Below, piece by piece: positions 38,490 to 47,281 of a DNA stretch of 64,000 nt. Where the stretch lies: the NCBI RefSeq assembly GCF_006715095.1, contig NZ_VFMO01000001.1:186001-250000 (forward strand). Reading direction: 5' to 3'. The notes beneath the pieces are model-generated. The model was not told where the DNA came from. It searched no databases and worked only from the letters and a program-made list of their open reading frames with translations. The position numbers were made by a program, and so were the translations under genes. Numbering within the stretch: position 1 is the stretch's first letter; each line of letters opens with the position of its first letter. The stretch is from Yimella lutea. Lineage in GTDB: Bacteria; Actinomycetota; Actinomycetes; Actinomycetales; Dermatophilaceae.

Positions 38490-38948
38490 TCAGCGCAGGT
38501 GCTTGTCCAGGTTGCGTGCGAAACCATTGCCCATCTGGGTCATCACGACGGTCATCGCGGTGCGGACCGCCGGACCCATGATCTTGGGGAAGGGCATCCG
38601 TGCGGTGATGTCGATGTCGATGCTCAGGTGCGTGCCGCCGTCGACGGGCGTGAGGGTGTAGATGCCGTCGACCGCAACGAGCTCGTCGCTTCGCGCGGGA
38701 TCGTGGGAGTAGGAGATCCGTTTCTTGGGATCGAAGTCCATGAGCGCGGTGAAGACCGGCTTGAACTTCTGGTTCAACACCGGGACGGAGGTCATCTCCC
38801 ACAGCCAGCGGTCACCGTCCGGGGTGATCCGGTGCACCAGCGGGGTCAGCTTCTGCAGGGTCTTCGCGTCGGTCAGCACCTCCCACAGTGCGTCGACGTC
38901 GTATGGCACGGTCTCCTCAGAGACATTGCGTGCGGAGAATGAGTTCAC
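38490..38948 (-). CDS. SRPBCC/START-like polyketide cyclase family protein
   Basis: A 152-residue protein with the SRPBCC fold: VPYDVDALWEVLTDAKTLQ at the start, KRISYSHDPARSD in the middle, a helical C-terminus PAVRTAMTVVMTQMGNGFA. It would bind a hydrophobic ligand in a cavity. GTG 38948 is chosen because the frame upstream is antisense to the CPBP protease gene. It is divergent from that gene, with 71 bp between starts. Confidence 0.82.
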   Translation of the reverse strand: MNSFSARNVSEETVPYDVDALWEVLTDAKTLQKLTPLVHRITPDGDRWLWEMTSVPVLNQKFKPVFTALMDFDPKKRISYSHDPARSDELVAVDGIYTLTPVDGGTHLSIDIDITARMPFPKIMGPAVRTAMTVVMTQMGNGFARNLDKHLR

Positions 38949-39019
38949 GGCGGAAGCCCTTCGGGACGGTGGATGTTCCACACTAGGAGCTACCGACCAC
39001 CCCGAGGAGTTTGCAGCAG

Positions 39020-39787
39020 ATGCGTCATTCGTCACGCCTGACCGAGATCGCGGGGCGCTTGAAACAGCTGCCGTGGTTACGCCCGGTGGACCGCGATCAC
39101 TGGCAGACACCCGCCGAATTCCGCCGCCGCCAGCTCGTCTCGCTCGGCACGCTCGTCGTCGGCGCGCCGGTGTTGCGGACGGCGTTGCGCCAGCCACCCG
39201 GCAGCCGTTCCTTCCAGTTGTGGACCGTGGCGTTGGCCGGCGTCTGGACCGCCGGCGCGTTGGCGTCCGGACCGCTGCATGTCGGGCACTCCAACTCCTC
39301 GCGCGGGCCGGTGCGGCCGATCGTGCGACCATTGGCGATCGGGTCGGCAGCGGTGGCGGTCTTCACTCTCGGTGGCATGGCCGTCGTGCAGATCCCCCTG
39401 CTGCGCAAGGAGATCGAGAGCGTCGTGCAGCACGCGCGGGTCGGCGACCTACGCATCGTGGTGCCGCTGACCATCGCAACGGGCGCCGCCGAAGAACTCT
39501 TCTTCCGAGGCGCGTTGTACGCAGCCACCCCGCAACCGCATCAGGTCGCGGTGACGACCGTCGTGTACGGCACGACCACCCTGGCGACGGGCAACCCGAT
39601 GCTGGTGTTCGCGTCCGTGCTGCTGGGTGGACTCACCGGTGTTTCACGGCGCGTGACCGGTGGCGTGCTGTCCCCGATCATCGTCCACGGCACCTGGTCG
39701 ACCGGGATGCTGGTGATCCTGCCGAAGCTGACCGAGCGGGCGGCCGCATGGGGCGAACTGCTGCTGAGCCGCCGGTCGGGCCGATGA
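39020..39787 (+). CDS. CPBP-family intramembrane metalloprotease
   Basis: A 255-residue membrane protein with several helices. The CAAX-protease motifs are GAAEELFFRGALY (Glu-Glu and Arg) and a late IIVHGTWSTG (His). Such proteins cleave within membranes or serve in bacteriocin immunity. GAGGAG at 39004-39009 is 10 bases from ATG 39020. The stop overlaps the start of the next gene by ATGA. Confidence 0.85.
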   Translation: MRHSSRLTEIAGRLKQLPWLRPVDRDHWQTPAEFRRRQLVSLGTLVVGAPVLRTALRQPPGSRSFQLWTVALAGVWTAGALASGPLHVGHSNSSRGPVRPIVRPLAIGSAAVAVFTLGGMAVVQIPLLRKEIESVVQHARVGDLRIVVPLTIATGAAEELFFRGALYAATPQPHQVAVTTVVYGTTTLATGNPMLVFASVLLGGLTGVSRRVTGGVLSPIIVHGTWSTGMLVILPKLTERAAAWGELLLSRRSGR

Positions 39788-40812
39788 TCCTGGTCACCGG
39801 AGCAGGCGGCTACATCGGCAGTCGTCTGGTACCACGGCTGCTGGCCGACGGACATCGGGTCCGCGCCACCTTCACCAACGTCTCGCGCGCGAATTCGCTG
39901 TGGTGGCACGAGGATCCGCAGGTCGAGACCGTGCAGATGGACGTTTTCGACTCGGCTTCCGTCGACGCAGCAGTGGAAGGTGTGGCGACGGCGTACTACT
40001 TGATCCACGGACTGGCTGATCCTGAATTCGAACGGCTCGATCGCCTGGCTGCGCAAACATTCGCGGAAGCAGCAACCCGCGCGGGTGTGGAGCGAGTGAT
40101 CTATCTGTCGGGTCTGGTGCCCATGCTCCCGGCGTCCGAACTGTCGCCCCACCTTCGGTCGCGACTCGAGGTCGAGCAGGTGCTCACCACTCGTGCACCC
40201 TCGACGGTGACGCTGCGCGCAGCAATGGTGATCGGCGGTGGATCCACCTCACTGGAGATCATGCGCCAGTTGAGCAATCGCCTTCCAGCACAACCACTTC
40301 CGACGTGGATGAACTCTCGCCTCCAGCCGATCTCTGTTGTCGACGCGCTCGAAGCCCTGGTCGGCGCCCTGGATCCGCGCGTGCCCTCCCGCTGGTACGA
40401 CATCGGCGGACCCACCGCGATCGGATACGGCATGTTGCTCTGGGAGTTCGGCCGAGCCGCCGGCCTGCGTCGACGTCCGCGCGTGTTCGTGCCGTTCCTG
40501 CCCGAGCCGCTCGTCGCCGACCTCGCAGGCGCGCTCGTCGGCGCGCCGGGCTCGACGGTCGAAGCGCTCATCGACAGCCTCTCCCACGACATGGTCTGCG
40601 CCGATGACGACTTCGTGACCGAGCTACTGCCACCCGGATGGCAACTCATGCCCCTACGGGAGTCACTGCAGAGGGCGATCGTCGACTCCGATTCCGATTG
40701 TGACCAGCGAGATCCGATGCAGCGTATGCCCCACGACGCTGCATGGACGGCGTCTTCGGACGGGATGGTCCGAGGGTTGACTCGAGGTCTGATTCGCCTG
40801 ACGACGCGCTGA
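39784..40812 (+). CDS. NAD(P)-binding epimerase/reductase, paralogue of 37268-38290
   Basis: A 342-residue protein opening MILVTGAGGYIGSRLVPRLL, with AYYLIHGLADPEF, VIYLSGLVPMLPASELSPH, LPTWMNSRLQPISVVDALEA and LIDSLSHDMVCADD. Each has a counterpart in the 38290 gene, so they are recent paralogues. It is translationally coupled to the CPBP protease through ATGA overlap. Confidence 0.88.
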   Translation: MILVTGAGGYIGSRLVPRLLADGHRVRATFTNVSRANSLWWHEDPQVETVQMDVFDSASVDAAVEGVATAYYLIHGLADPEFERLDRLAAQTFAEAATRAGVERVIYLSGLVPMLPASELSPHLRSRLEVEQVLTTRAPSTVTLRAAMVIGGGSTSLEIMRQLSNRLPAQPLPTWMNSRLQPISVVDALEALVGALDPRVPSRWYDIGGPTAIGYGMLLWEFGRAAGLRRRPRVFVPFLPEPLVADLAGALVGAPGSTVEALIDSLSHDMVCADDDFVTELLPPGWQLMPLRESLQRAIVDSDSDCDQRDPMQRMPHDAAWTASSDGMVRGLTRGLIRLTTR

Positions 40813-40891
40813 CCGCTTCTCCCGTCCCGGCCTGCTGAAGGTGGGTCTGGGAAAGATCGCCTCCGCACCTACTCGACCAGCGAGGCGTGGG

Positions 40892-41317
40892 TCATTGCGC
40901 GATGCCGTAGACCCGTTCCACGTGGATCCGAAGGACCAATCGCTTCTCGCGCACCATGGCCGCGCGGTAGTCGTCCCAGTCGTCGTGTTCGCCGGCCAAC
41001 GTCCGGTACAGGTCGACGAGTTCGTCTGCTCCGGAGTCGTCGGGTTCGGTTGCCACCGGGCCGAATTCGGCCGTTCCCTCGGCGACGACGTAGTCCCACG
41101 GCGTGCGTCCCGTGACGAGGTAGCTGGCACGCGGATCGCGTCGAAGGTTGCGCGTCTTCGCCCGATCATCGGTGACCGAGATCGACAGTGTCGAGGTCGC
41201 CGGGTCGAAGTGATGAATCACGACCGACATCTGTGGACGCCCGTCACGCTTGATCGTCGAAAGCACTCCCCGTTTGCCGGGGATCTCCAACAGCTTCCGC
41301 AACGCTTCGTCGCTCAT
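40892..41317 (-). CDS. F420-dependent PPOX-class oxidoreductase
   Basis: A 141-residue split-barrel protein of the pyridoxamine-phosphate-oxidase-like F420 group. It has KRGVLSTIKRDGRPQMSVV at ~14-32 and TDDRAKTRNLRRDPRASYLV, the cofactor-binding segment. ATG 41317. F420 use points to Actinobacteria. It probably reduces a small organic substrate. Confidence 0.88.
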   Translation of the reverse strand: MSDEALRKLLEIPGKRGVLSTIKRDGRPQMSVVIHHFDPATSTLSISVTDDRAKTRNLRRDPRASYLVTGRTPWDYVVAEGTAEFGPVATEPDDSGADELVDLYRTLAGEHDDWDDYRAAMVREKRLVLRIHVERVYGIAQ

Positions 41318-41534
41318 TGCCTCACCATAGGCCCCGGCACAGAGTTGGACGGCGGACGAGCCGTGCACGCCCCTTCGCCGGGCCCTGTCGCGGGAGGTCG
41401 AGCCATGCGGATTGCGCATCGAAACTGTCGAACCGGGCAAGGCGGACGCCCGGGTCGAGGTTCAGACCGCTGCGTTCGAGAACTCCACCTCACCGTCGAA
41501 CAGTGGCACACCATGGCGCAGGGCTCGGCGTACG

Positions 41535-41837
41535 CGAACGCGCGAAGCACGACGTCGGCGTCCCGCACCCACGGCATCCAGCGCGCCGGCTCGATGTGCG
41601 GCAACGCCAACAGTTCAAGCAATCCGCCTGATTTCCAACCGAGTCCGGTTATCGCGGACGGGCTGTTGCCCGACACGAATCGGTACGCCGATCCCGGCGT
41701 ACACATCGGATGACCGTGCTGAGCGGTCGGGATCGCCAGCGCGGACGCCTGATCGATCGGCTTGCCGAGAGCAGATCGACCAACGCCTCGCGGATGCTGT
41801 CGTTGGTGACACCACCTGAGGTCGGCAGCAGTTTCAT
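41535..41837 (-). pseudogene. Peptidase E (S51) fragment, frameshifted
   Basis: The first frame gives MKLLPTSGGVTNDSIREALV, the S51 start. After an apparent 2-base gain (CTCT) near 41768 the next frame continues GKPIDQASALAIPTAQHGH, PMCTPGSAYRFVSGNSPSA and then PARWMPWVRDADVVL. The catalytic Ser (GxSAG) half that should follow is absent; unrelated text begins after about 41535. Confidence 0.75.
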
Positions 41838-41858
41838 GTGGTTGCCCGAACGAGGGCG

Positions 41859-42014
41859 TCAGTCCTTGTCGGACGACGAATCGTCCGCGTCCTCGTCGGT
41901 GGCAGGGCCTGCTGGCATGGCGCCGCCTTCGCCGCTCCAGTCGCTTCCCACCTCGTCGTCATTGGCGGGGTCGGAGACGGTATCGGGCTGAACCTTCGGG
42001 TCTTGTTCGCTCAT
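41859..42014 (-). CDS. Small acidic protein, 51 aa
   Basis: A 51-residue product starting MSEQDPKVQPDTVSDPANDD and ending in an Asp/Ser-rich tail (ATDEDADDSSSDKD). It is strongly acidic and probably disordered. ATG 42014 is chosen over the longer frame. It lies on the same strand as the GT4 gene upstream. No function can be assigned. Confidence 0.5.
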   Translation of the reverse strand: MSEQDPKVQPDTVSDPANDDEVGSDWSGEGGAMPAGPATDEDADDSSSDKD

Positions 42015-42116
42015 GGGCACAACTCTGCTGCGCTCGACGCGCCCGCGCAACACCCTGGAGCAGTAGTTGTGACCTGGATGGCCAGATGCGAGCCGCACCA
42101 CCAGATGTGGACCGCG

Positions 42117-43178
42117 TCAGCGACGGGCGACCAGTGACTCGAACAACGCGCAGTACTCCTCGACCATGCGCTGCTCATCGAATCGGGCGACCGCGTCCGC
42201 TCGGACGTCGGCACGGTCGAGATCGCGGACGCGGGACACGGCGTCCGCGAGTCCCGCGACGAGATCGGCCGTGGCGGTTCCTGCCTCACCCACCAGCACC
42301 CCCGACCGCTCTGAGACGACTTCGCGCAGACCGCCTCGTCCGATGGCGATCACCGGGGTGCCAGACATCATCGCCTCGGCGGCGACCAAGCCGAACGGCT
42401 CGTCCCAGCGTGGAGTCACGAGAATCGCAAGGCTCGAGCCGACGATCCGGGCGGTCGCTCGCTGATCCAGGTGACCGGCATGACGAACGCCGTCGCCGAG
42501 CAACGGCTCGACGTGGTCTCGGTAAAAGGCCGCGTCCGCGATCGGGCCCACGATCGTGAGCGGCAGCCCGGCAGTACGGGCCGCTCGGATCGCGAGGTCG
42601 GTGCCCTTCTCTGGGGTGATTCGCCCGACCCAGACGAGTTCCTCTCCACCTGAACCGAATTCGAACAGACACGACCGCACACCGTTGTGAATCACCAGCG
42701 GTTCGATCGGGAGCAGACGCCACATGCTCGCAACCGCCTCACTGACACCGACGTACACGGCGTCGTCCGCGGCGAGCGAGACACCGATCTCTGCCAGCGG
42801 GTACGGCGGGCAGTGCAACGTCGTGACCATCGTGCTGGGCATGGCCCGGCTCATCGCCAGCGGGAAGTGATGCAGGCTCTGGTTGTGCACCAGATCGACC
42901 GGTCGTCGCACGAGGTCGGCCATCGCCCAGGACATCGCGGCATCGTCCCGCCAGAGCCCGGCCAACGGTTCGTCCTCGGGTGTGCGGATGGTAGGAACCT
43001 GTGCGTACGTGGCCAACTCGTCCGCAAGACGAGGATCGGTGCCGGGCTGTGCGTACAGCCGAACCGTGTGTCCGCGAGCGCGCAGGCCCGCGGTGAGCGA
43101 CGCCGTCTGTGCTTCCTGGCCACCGGCGAACGGTTCACGCAATGGGTTGCGAGTCGTGGCAAGAACCGCGATGTGCAT
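42117..43178 (-). CDS. Glycosyltransferase family 4
   Basis: A 353-residue GT-B enzyme. N-terminal acceptor domain: MHIAVLATTRNPLREPFAGG with LRARGHTVRLYAQPG. Donor domain: ELVWVGRITPEKGTDLAIRA and the EX7E region PFGLVAAEAMMSGTPVIAIG. Full GT4 length. It probably transfers a hexose to a lipid or small molecule. It gives the best in-window template for the 30-codon relic at 7341. Confidence 0.9.
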   Translation of the reverse strand: MHIAVLATTRNPLREPFAGGQEAQTASLTAGLRARGHTVRLYAQPGTDPRLADELATYAQVPTIRTPEDEPLAGLWRDDAAMSWAMADLVRRPVDLVHNQSLHHFPLAMSRAMPSTMVTTLHCPPYPLAEIGVSLAADDAVYVGVSEAVASMWRLLPIEPLVIHNGVRSCLFEFGSGGEELVWVGRITPEKGTDLAIRAARTAGLPLTIVGPIADAAFYRDHVEPLLGDGVRHAGHLDQRATARIVGSSLAILVTPRWDEPFGLVAAEAMMSGTPVIAIGRGGLREVVSERSGVLVGEAGTATADLVAGLADAVSRVRDLDRADVRADAVARFDEQRMVEEYCALFESLVARR

Positions 43179-43281
43179 GGCATCCGATCGTTCGTCCCGC
43201 CCTGCGCCGCTGCACCGGTCGGGCGGATGAAGATCGGTGAGCCGAGGGACAACGCTACGGCCAGCGAGCACTTCATCGACG

Positions 43282-43380
43282 CCCCGGTTGGTCGGCGGCC
43301 TGACCGTCGGTGAGATCGCAGGCGCCTTCCTCGTTCCGGAAACGGCTCTGGCACAACGAATCACCCACGCGAAGGGGGAA
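43282..43380 (+). pseudogene. ECF sigma factor fragment (region 4)
   Basis: A 33-codon stretch reads PRLVGGLTVGEIAGAFLVPE followed by TALAQRITHAKGEI. This is the sigma-70 region 4 helix-turn-helix of the ECF group whose proteins carry VGGLTTAEIARAFLVPE. No start, region 2 or C-terminal domain is present. Confidence 0.7.
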
Positions 43381-43528
43381 ATCAGAACGCGACCGGAACA
43401 GCCAGGTTCGGCAGGATCTCCAAGACTTAGGCTGACCTCGCCGGACGACCGGATCTCAGGTCGTGTGGAAAACCTCCATCCGTTGTCGGTGACCGCGGTA
43501 AGAATCGTGCCGACGAGAGGACAACCAC

Positions 43529-44860
43529 GTGAGCACGAAGCGCCACAAGCAGAAGCCCCGAAGGCGGCAGCCTCACACGGGAGCCGCTTTCGGGCGCGAC
43601 GACAGCCGCCGGCACTCCAACGACGACCCGGCGGACGCCGTCCGTCTGCTGCTGCAGGATGCGGCCGTGGCGTTGCAGGTGGATGATCTGACTCGGTTCG
43701 ACGACAACGTGGTGATGCTGGCGGCCCAGTGCGACCAACCGGCCACGCGCGCGATGGTGCACAGCCAGGTGCGACAAGCGCTGGAGGATCGCCTGCAGGT
43801 GGCGTGGGACAGCGGCTGGCAGCCCGCCGACATCCATCGGATGGTGCTTCGGCGCTCGACCAAACCGGTTGCCGACTTCACGCTTCGGGTGATCGAGCAT
43901 CAGTTGCGCAGCTACGCGCGAGACACGATCCATCCGGGCTGGCGAGCTCAGATCGCCGAACTGCGTGAGGGCGCCGAGTCGCCGCAGGATCCGATCATGT
44001 CCTGTCGCCAGGACGGCATGAGTTGGCTGGCGATCATGGACGCTGCGGCTCGTTGCCTGCACGTGCTCCTGATCCTGCCGCCGGTGCAGATCATCGGCCC
44101 GCGGCCCGGCGAGTGGGTGAAGTCGATCGATCCACAAGAGACCGAGGTGGACGATCGGATCCTCACCCGCGTCCGGATGCTGTTGGCGAAGGCGGAGTCG
44201 ACGCCGTACGAGGCCGAGGCCGAGACGTTCACCGCCGGTGCCGCCTCACTCATCGCACGGCACCGCATCAGTGAAGCGATGCTCGCGGCGTCGCGTACCG
44301 ACCAGCCGAAGGACGGTGCCAGCGCGACCCGCATCGGCGTCGAGAACCCGTACGAGCAGCCCAAGGTGCAACTGCTCAACGCGGTCGCCGAGGCGAACTC
44401 GTGCAAGGTCGTGTGGAGCAAGGAACTCGGTTTCGCCACGGTGGTCGGCTTCCCGTCCGACCTGTCGGGTGTCGAGTTGCTCTACACCTCGCTGCTGCTG
44501 CAGGCGACCAACACGATGACGGCGGCCGGGCAGCGATCGGTCCAGGGCGCCCACCGCCGGTCGCGGTCGTTCCGTGCCTCATTCCTCAGCGCGTTCGCCT
44601 TTCGCATCGGGGAACGATTGCAGGAAGCCACCGATGTCGAGGAGCGTTCTGCAACATCGGAGTTCGGCGGAGCAGCCCGCGGAGAGCGCCTGCCGGCTCT
44701 GGTCGAACGCGACCAGCACGTCACCGACACCTACGAACGGCTCTTCCCTCAGGTCGTACAGGCCAGGTCGCGGGCGAGGTTCGACCGGGAGGGCTGGCAC
44801 CACGGCCGGCAGGCCGCGGATCAGGCCGACATGCGCTCCCGCGCCGAATTACGCGGGTGA
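43529..44860 (+). CDS. DUF2786 domain protein
   Basis: A 443-residue protein. Residues ~210-250 are the DUF2786 segment (LTRVRMLLAKAESTPYEAEA, then FTAGAASLIARHRISE). The first ~30 residues are very basic. The C-terminal part (PYEQPKVQLLNAVAEANSCK) resembles DUF7168-like extensions. GTG 43529 has GAGAGGA upstream. Function unknown; possibly nucleic-acid-related given the basic N-terminus. Confidence 0.82.
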   Translation: MSTKRHKQKPRRRQPHTGAAFGRDDSRRHSNDDPADAVRLLLQDAAVALQVDDLTRFDDNVVMLAAQCDQPATRAMVHSQVRQALEDRLQVAWDSGWQPADIHRMVLRRSTKPVADFTLRVIEHQLRSYARDTIHPGWRAQIAELREGAESPQDPIMSCRQDGMSWLAIMDAAARCLHVLLILPPVQIIGPRPGEWVKSIDPQETEVDDRILTRVRMLLAKAESTPYEAEAETFTAGAASLIARHRISEAMLAASRTDQPKDGASATRIGVENPYEQPKVQLLNAVAEANSCKVVWSKELGFATVVGFPSDLSGVELLYTSLLLQATNTMTAAGQRSVQGAHRRSRSFRASFLSAFAFRIGERLQEATDVEERSATSEFGGAARGERLPALVERDQHVTDTYERLFPQVVQARSRARFDREGWHHGRQAADQADMRSRAELRG

Positions 44861-44889
44861 GGGTGTGCGCATGATTCGCCAATGGGCTT

Positions 44890-44961
44890 GCGGTGGTCAC
44901 TCAGGACGATGACTTCGACGCGTTGCATGATCTCGGCGCCCTCGAGGTCATCAAGGGCTGA
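44890..44961 (+). pseudogene. C-terminal fragment of a PIN-domain toxin
   Basis: A 23-codon frame ending in TGA reads AVVTQDDDFDALHDLGALEV then IKG. The VTQDDDFDAL text is the last acidic motif of VapC-type PIN proteins. Nothing else of the gene is present. Confidence 0.5.
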
Positions 44962-45089
44962 GTGATCGCGCCGGCGTCGACTCAGTGGTTGCGGCCGTGC
45001 ACGACGAGGTATTCCCACTCCATGACGCCGTCACCCTGGTCGTACTGCGCCGCGAGTTCGTCCGGATACCCCGACGACGACGGGCGCCG

Positions 45090-45245
45090 CTAAGCGACGC
45101 CAGGCAGAACCTCATCCGCAAGGTAGCGACGCAGCGAAGGAACATCGACGGTCACCGTGCGCCACACGCGACGCGGATCGAGATCGTCGTACTGGTTGGC
45201 GGCGAAGTTTCGCATCCCGACGATCTGACGCCAGGGCTGATCAGG
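45090..45245 (-). pseudogene. C-terminal fragment of a HepT-like HEPN toxin
   Basis: The minus frame gives DQPWRQIVGMRNFAANQYDD, then LDPRRVWRTVTVDVPSLRRY. This is the HepT end in which RNxxxHxY carries the RNase and AMPylation residues. Here the catalytic His is Asn (RNFAANQY), and the first ~60 residues are missing. It lies against the VOC gene stop. Confidence 0.65.
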
Positions 45246-45579
45246 GTGCGGACCAGCCCCCACGCCCGAGGTTCGTGCAGATGCACGCCTTGTTGCCGTC
45301 CACATCCTGCAGGACGACGTACGCCGGCGATCCGTCACGGACGACGGTGCCACCGGCATCCACGACCTGCTGGATGCGCTGTGCAGCGATGTCATGCGGC
45401 ACCCGGACGTCGAGGTGGAAGCGCTGCTCGTCGGCAGACTCCCGATGCTGGAACCACAGCGTGGGTCCGATGCCGGCCTGGCCGTGGACCTCGTCCCCGT
45501 CGACCTCGTAACCGAGGGCGGCTGCCCAGAAGGGGGCGATCTTCTCGTGGTCCGGTGTGTCGAGGGCGATCTCGAAGAT
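45241..45579 (-). CDS. VOC/glyoxalase-like protein without a canonical start codon
   Basis: The frame encodes ~113 residues of a glyoxalase-like fold: IFEIALDTPDHEKIAPFWAA, LWFQHRESADEQRFHLDVRV and VVLQDVDGNKACICTN. It is full length, but no in-frame ATG, GTG or TTG lies near. GGGAG (45588-45592) sits 8 bases before an ATC at 45579-45577, which would be an ideal start if it were ATG. CTG at 45597 is another option. It may be a start-codon mutant or use a rare start. Confidence 0.6.
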   Translation of the reverse strand: MFEIALDTPDHEKIAPFWAAALGYEVDGDEVHGQAGIGPTLWFQHRESADEQRFHLDVRVPHDIAAQRIQQVVDAGGTVVRDGSPAYVVLQDVDGNKACICTNLGRGGWSAP

Positions 45580-45593
45580 CGACCGGTCTCCCG

Positions 45594-45722
45594 TCAGCGA
45601 GCGAGCAGGTTGAGGATCACCGTGAGGATGATCGAGGCGACGATTGAGAACAGGATCATGCCCACGCAGCCGGCGGTGCCGCCGAGCGGGCGGACGCGGA
45701 ATCGGGGTCCAGGTTCGGTCAT
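45594..45722 (-). CDS. Small single-pass membrane protein, 42 aa
   Basis: ATG 45722 opens a 42-codon frame: a basic N-terminus (TEPGPRFRVRPLGG) then a hydrophobic helix (GMILFSIVASIILTVILNLL) ending AR. It is upstream of the VOC gene, and its stop lies only about 14 bases before the candidate ATC start. Unknown function; the clean signal-anchor shape supports a real gene. Confidence 0.6.
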   Translation of the reverse strand: MTEPGPRFRVRPLGGTAGCVGMILFSIVASIILTVILNLLAR

Positions 45723-45923
45723 CCGGCAACCCTCGCACAGGCAGCACCGCGGAAGTGCTCAGCGAGCGGGTGGCTCACCCGAACCAGGCGTGCCGACAGC
45801 GCAAACAGCCCGACGCCGCACCGATTCCCCAACCATGGACAAACCTGCTTCCCGCAACCGTCGAATCGCCCAGGCCGCGTTAGGTTCGAAGGGCCCGCCA
45901 CCGCCTCAGCAAATGGAGACACC

Positions 45924-46334
45924 ATGTCCACAGGCCGTACTCTCGCCCGCGTCGCACTCGGCTCGTTCCTGACCTTCGCCGGCACCGGTCACCTCACTTT
46001 CGCCCGCCAGGAGTTCCAGGCTCAGGTGCCCGACTGGTTCCCCGCCGACAAGGACGCCGTCGTCCTCGCTTCCGGCGTAGTGGAGATCGTGCAGGGGCTG
46101 GCGCTGATCTCCGGTTGGAACCAGAAGACGGTCGGCAGGATCATCGCCGCGTTCTTCGTCGCCGTGTTCCCCGGCAACATCAGCCAGTTCCTGGAGCAGA
46201 AGGACGGTTTCGGTCTGGACACCGACACCAAGCGCGCCGTCCGGCTCGCGTTCCAGCCGCTGCTGGTGGCGTGGGCCCTCTGGGCGACGAACCAGGGCGA
46301 CGAGGAGACTGAGTCCTCACAGAAGTCGAGCTGA
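45924..46334 (+). CDS. DoxX-family membrane protein
   Basis: A 136-residue DoxX-like protein with about four helices: ARVALGSFLTFAGTGHLTFA at the start, then VVEIVQGLALISGWNQKTVG and RIIAAFFVAVFPGNISQFL. ATG 45924. Members sit in redox or respiration contexts; no specific role can be given. The sequence immediately downstream is a fragment of another gene. Confidence 0.8.
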   Translation: MSTGRTLARVALGSFLTFAGTGHLTFARQEFQAQVPDWFPADKDAVVLASGVVEIVQGLALISGWNQKTVGRIIAAFFVAVFPGNISQFLEQKDGFGLDTDTKRAVRLAFQPLLVAWALWATNQGDEETESSQKSS

Positions 46335-46351
46335 TTCAGGCAGAAATCACG

Positions 46352-46500
46352 ATGCAGACCGTCCTCGGTGCGAACGGGAAGATCGCCGAAGAACTCACCC
46401 GCGAGCTGTACCGCAACCACACCCGCGACATCCGCCTGGTCCAGCCGCAACCTGAAGAAGGTTCACGACACCGACGAGCTGCACGCGGCCGATCGATCCG
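46352..46500 (+). pseudogene. N-terminal fragment of an NmrA/NAD-epimerase-like gene
   Basis: ATG 46352 begins MQTVLGANGKIAEELTRELY, an N-terminal Rossmann segment. An extra C near 46441 shifts the frame, after which SRNLKKVHDTDELHAAD continues the same protein. The rest is missing; GrpB sequence follows from the opposite strand. Confidence 0.7.
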
Positions 46501-46529
46501 AACCGGTTTACCCAGGTTGTGGGGGCGAA

Positions 46530-47099
46530 TTAACCCCGGTTGTCACGGGCGCGCTGCTTGATCTCGGCGATCACCTGACCCTTGGCGTCCGAGTACGCGT
46601 TCATGTCCGGCCAGTCCTGAGCGACGAGGTCCCGCTTGGTGCGTTCGTACAGTTCTCGATCGCCCTGGTCGGTGCGCAATCGGTCGCGCAACAACAGGTA
46701 ATCGTCAGCGGCCACGTCGCCGGTCTCGAGGATGTGCACGTGCACGTCGAGTTCGGGGGTGCGTACGAGCCGGTGCCCGGGCTCACGAACCCGCAACATG
46801 TAACCGGTGTCCAGGAGTTGCGGCAGGTAGTCCTCCTCGGCGGTGACGTCGTCGACGACCACGAGGATGTCGATGATCGGCTTGGCCGCGAGTCCGGGCA
46901 CCGAGGTGGAGCCGATGTGTTCGACCTGCTTCGCGGTCTCCCCCAGAGCCGCCCTGATGCGATGCTCGTGCTCGGTGAAAGCGCTGGTCCAGGACGGGTC
47001 GTATTCTTCGATGACGAGGTCGCGCTTCTCCACTCCGCCGACGAGTTCGACGCAGGTGACGTCGGGACCGCGGCGGCCGGGATTGGGAGACTCAGTCAT
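46530..47099 (-). CDS. GrpB family protein (nucleotidyltransferase fold)
   Basis: A 189-residue GrpB/UPF0157 protein: VIEEYDPSWTSAFTEHEHRI, the nucleotidyltransferase-like GS motif VEHIGSTSVPGLAAKPIIDI, and the C-terminal YERTKRDLVAQDWPDMNAYS. The N-terminal ~24 residues are an extension. ATG 47099. Molecular function is unproven in the family. Confidence 0.88.
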   Translation of the reverse strand: MTESPNPGRRGPDVTCVELVGGVEKRDLVIEEYDPSWTSAFTEHEHRIRAALGETAKQVEHIGSTSVPGLAAKPIIDILVVVDDVTAEEDYLPQLLDTGYMLRVREPGHRLVRTPELDVHVHILETGDVAADDYLLLRDRLRTDQGDRELYERTKRDLVAQDWPDMNAYSDAKGQVIAEIKQRARDNRG

Positions 47100-47134
47100 G
47101 CGGCGAGGTTAACGTCCGGTGCGCTCAGCCTCAT

Positions 47135-47233
47135 GACCAGCACGAACGCCCGTTCGTACTCGAGGAGCTGCTTGAACTCGCCGTTGCGCACCAGCTTGTC
47201 CAGCCCGTTGATGCTCGCCGCGCGGACGTCGAC
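47135..47233 (-). pseudogene. Zinc-type/quinone oxidoreductase fragment
   Basis: A 33-codon stretch reads VDVRAASINGLDKLVRNGEF and then KQLLEYERAFVL, the N-terminal substrate-side segment of NADP-dependent medium-chain reductases (usually AASVNPLDxxVRNGEF). The expected GH follows only in a shifted frame. No start or cofactor domain is present. Confidence 0.6.
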
Positions 47234-47281
47234 CAAGCGGCTGAAAGCATCGATCCAGGACACTCATCCGACTCGGCGACC

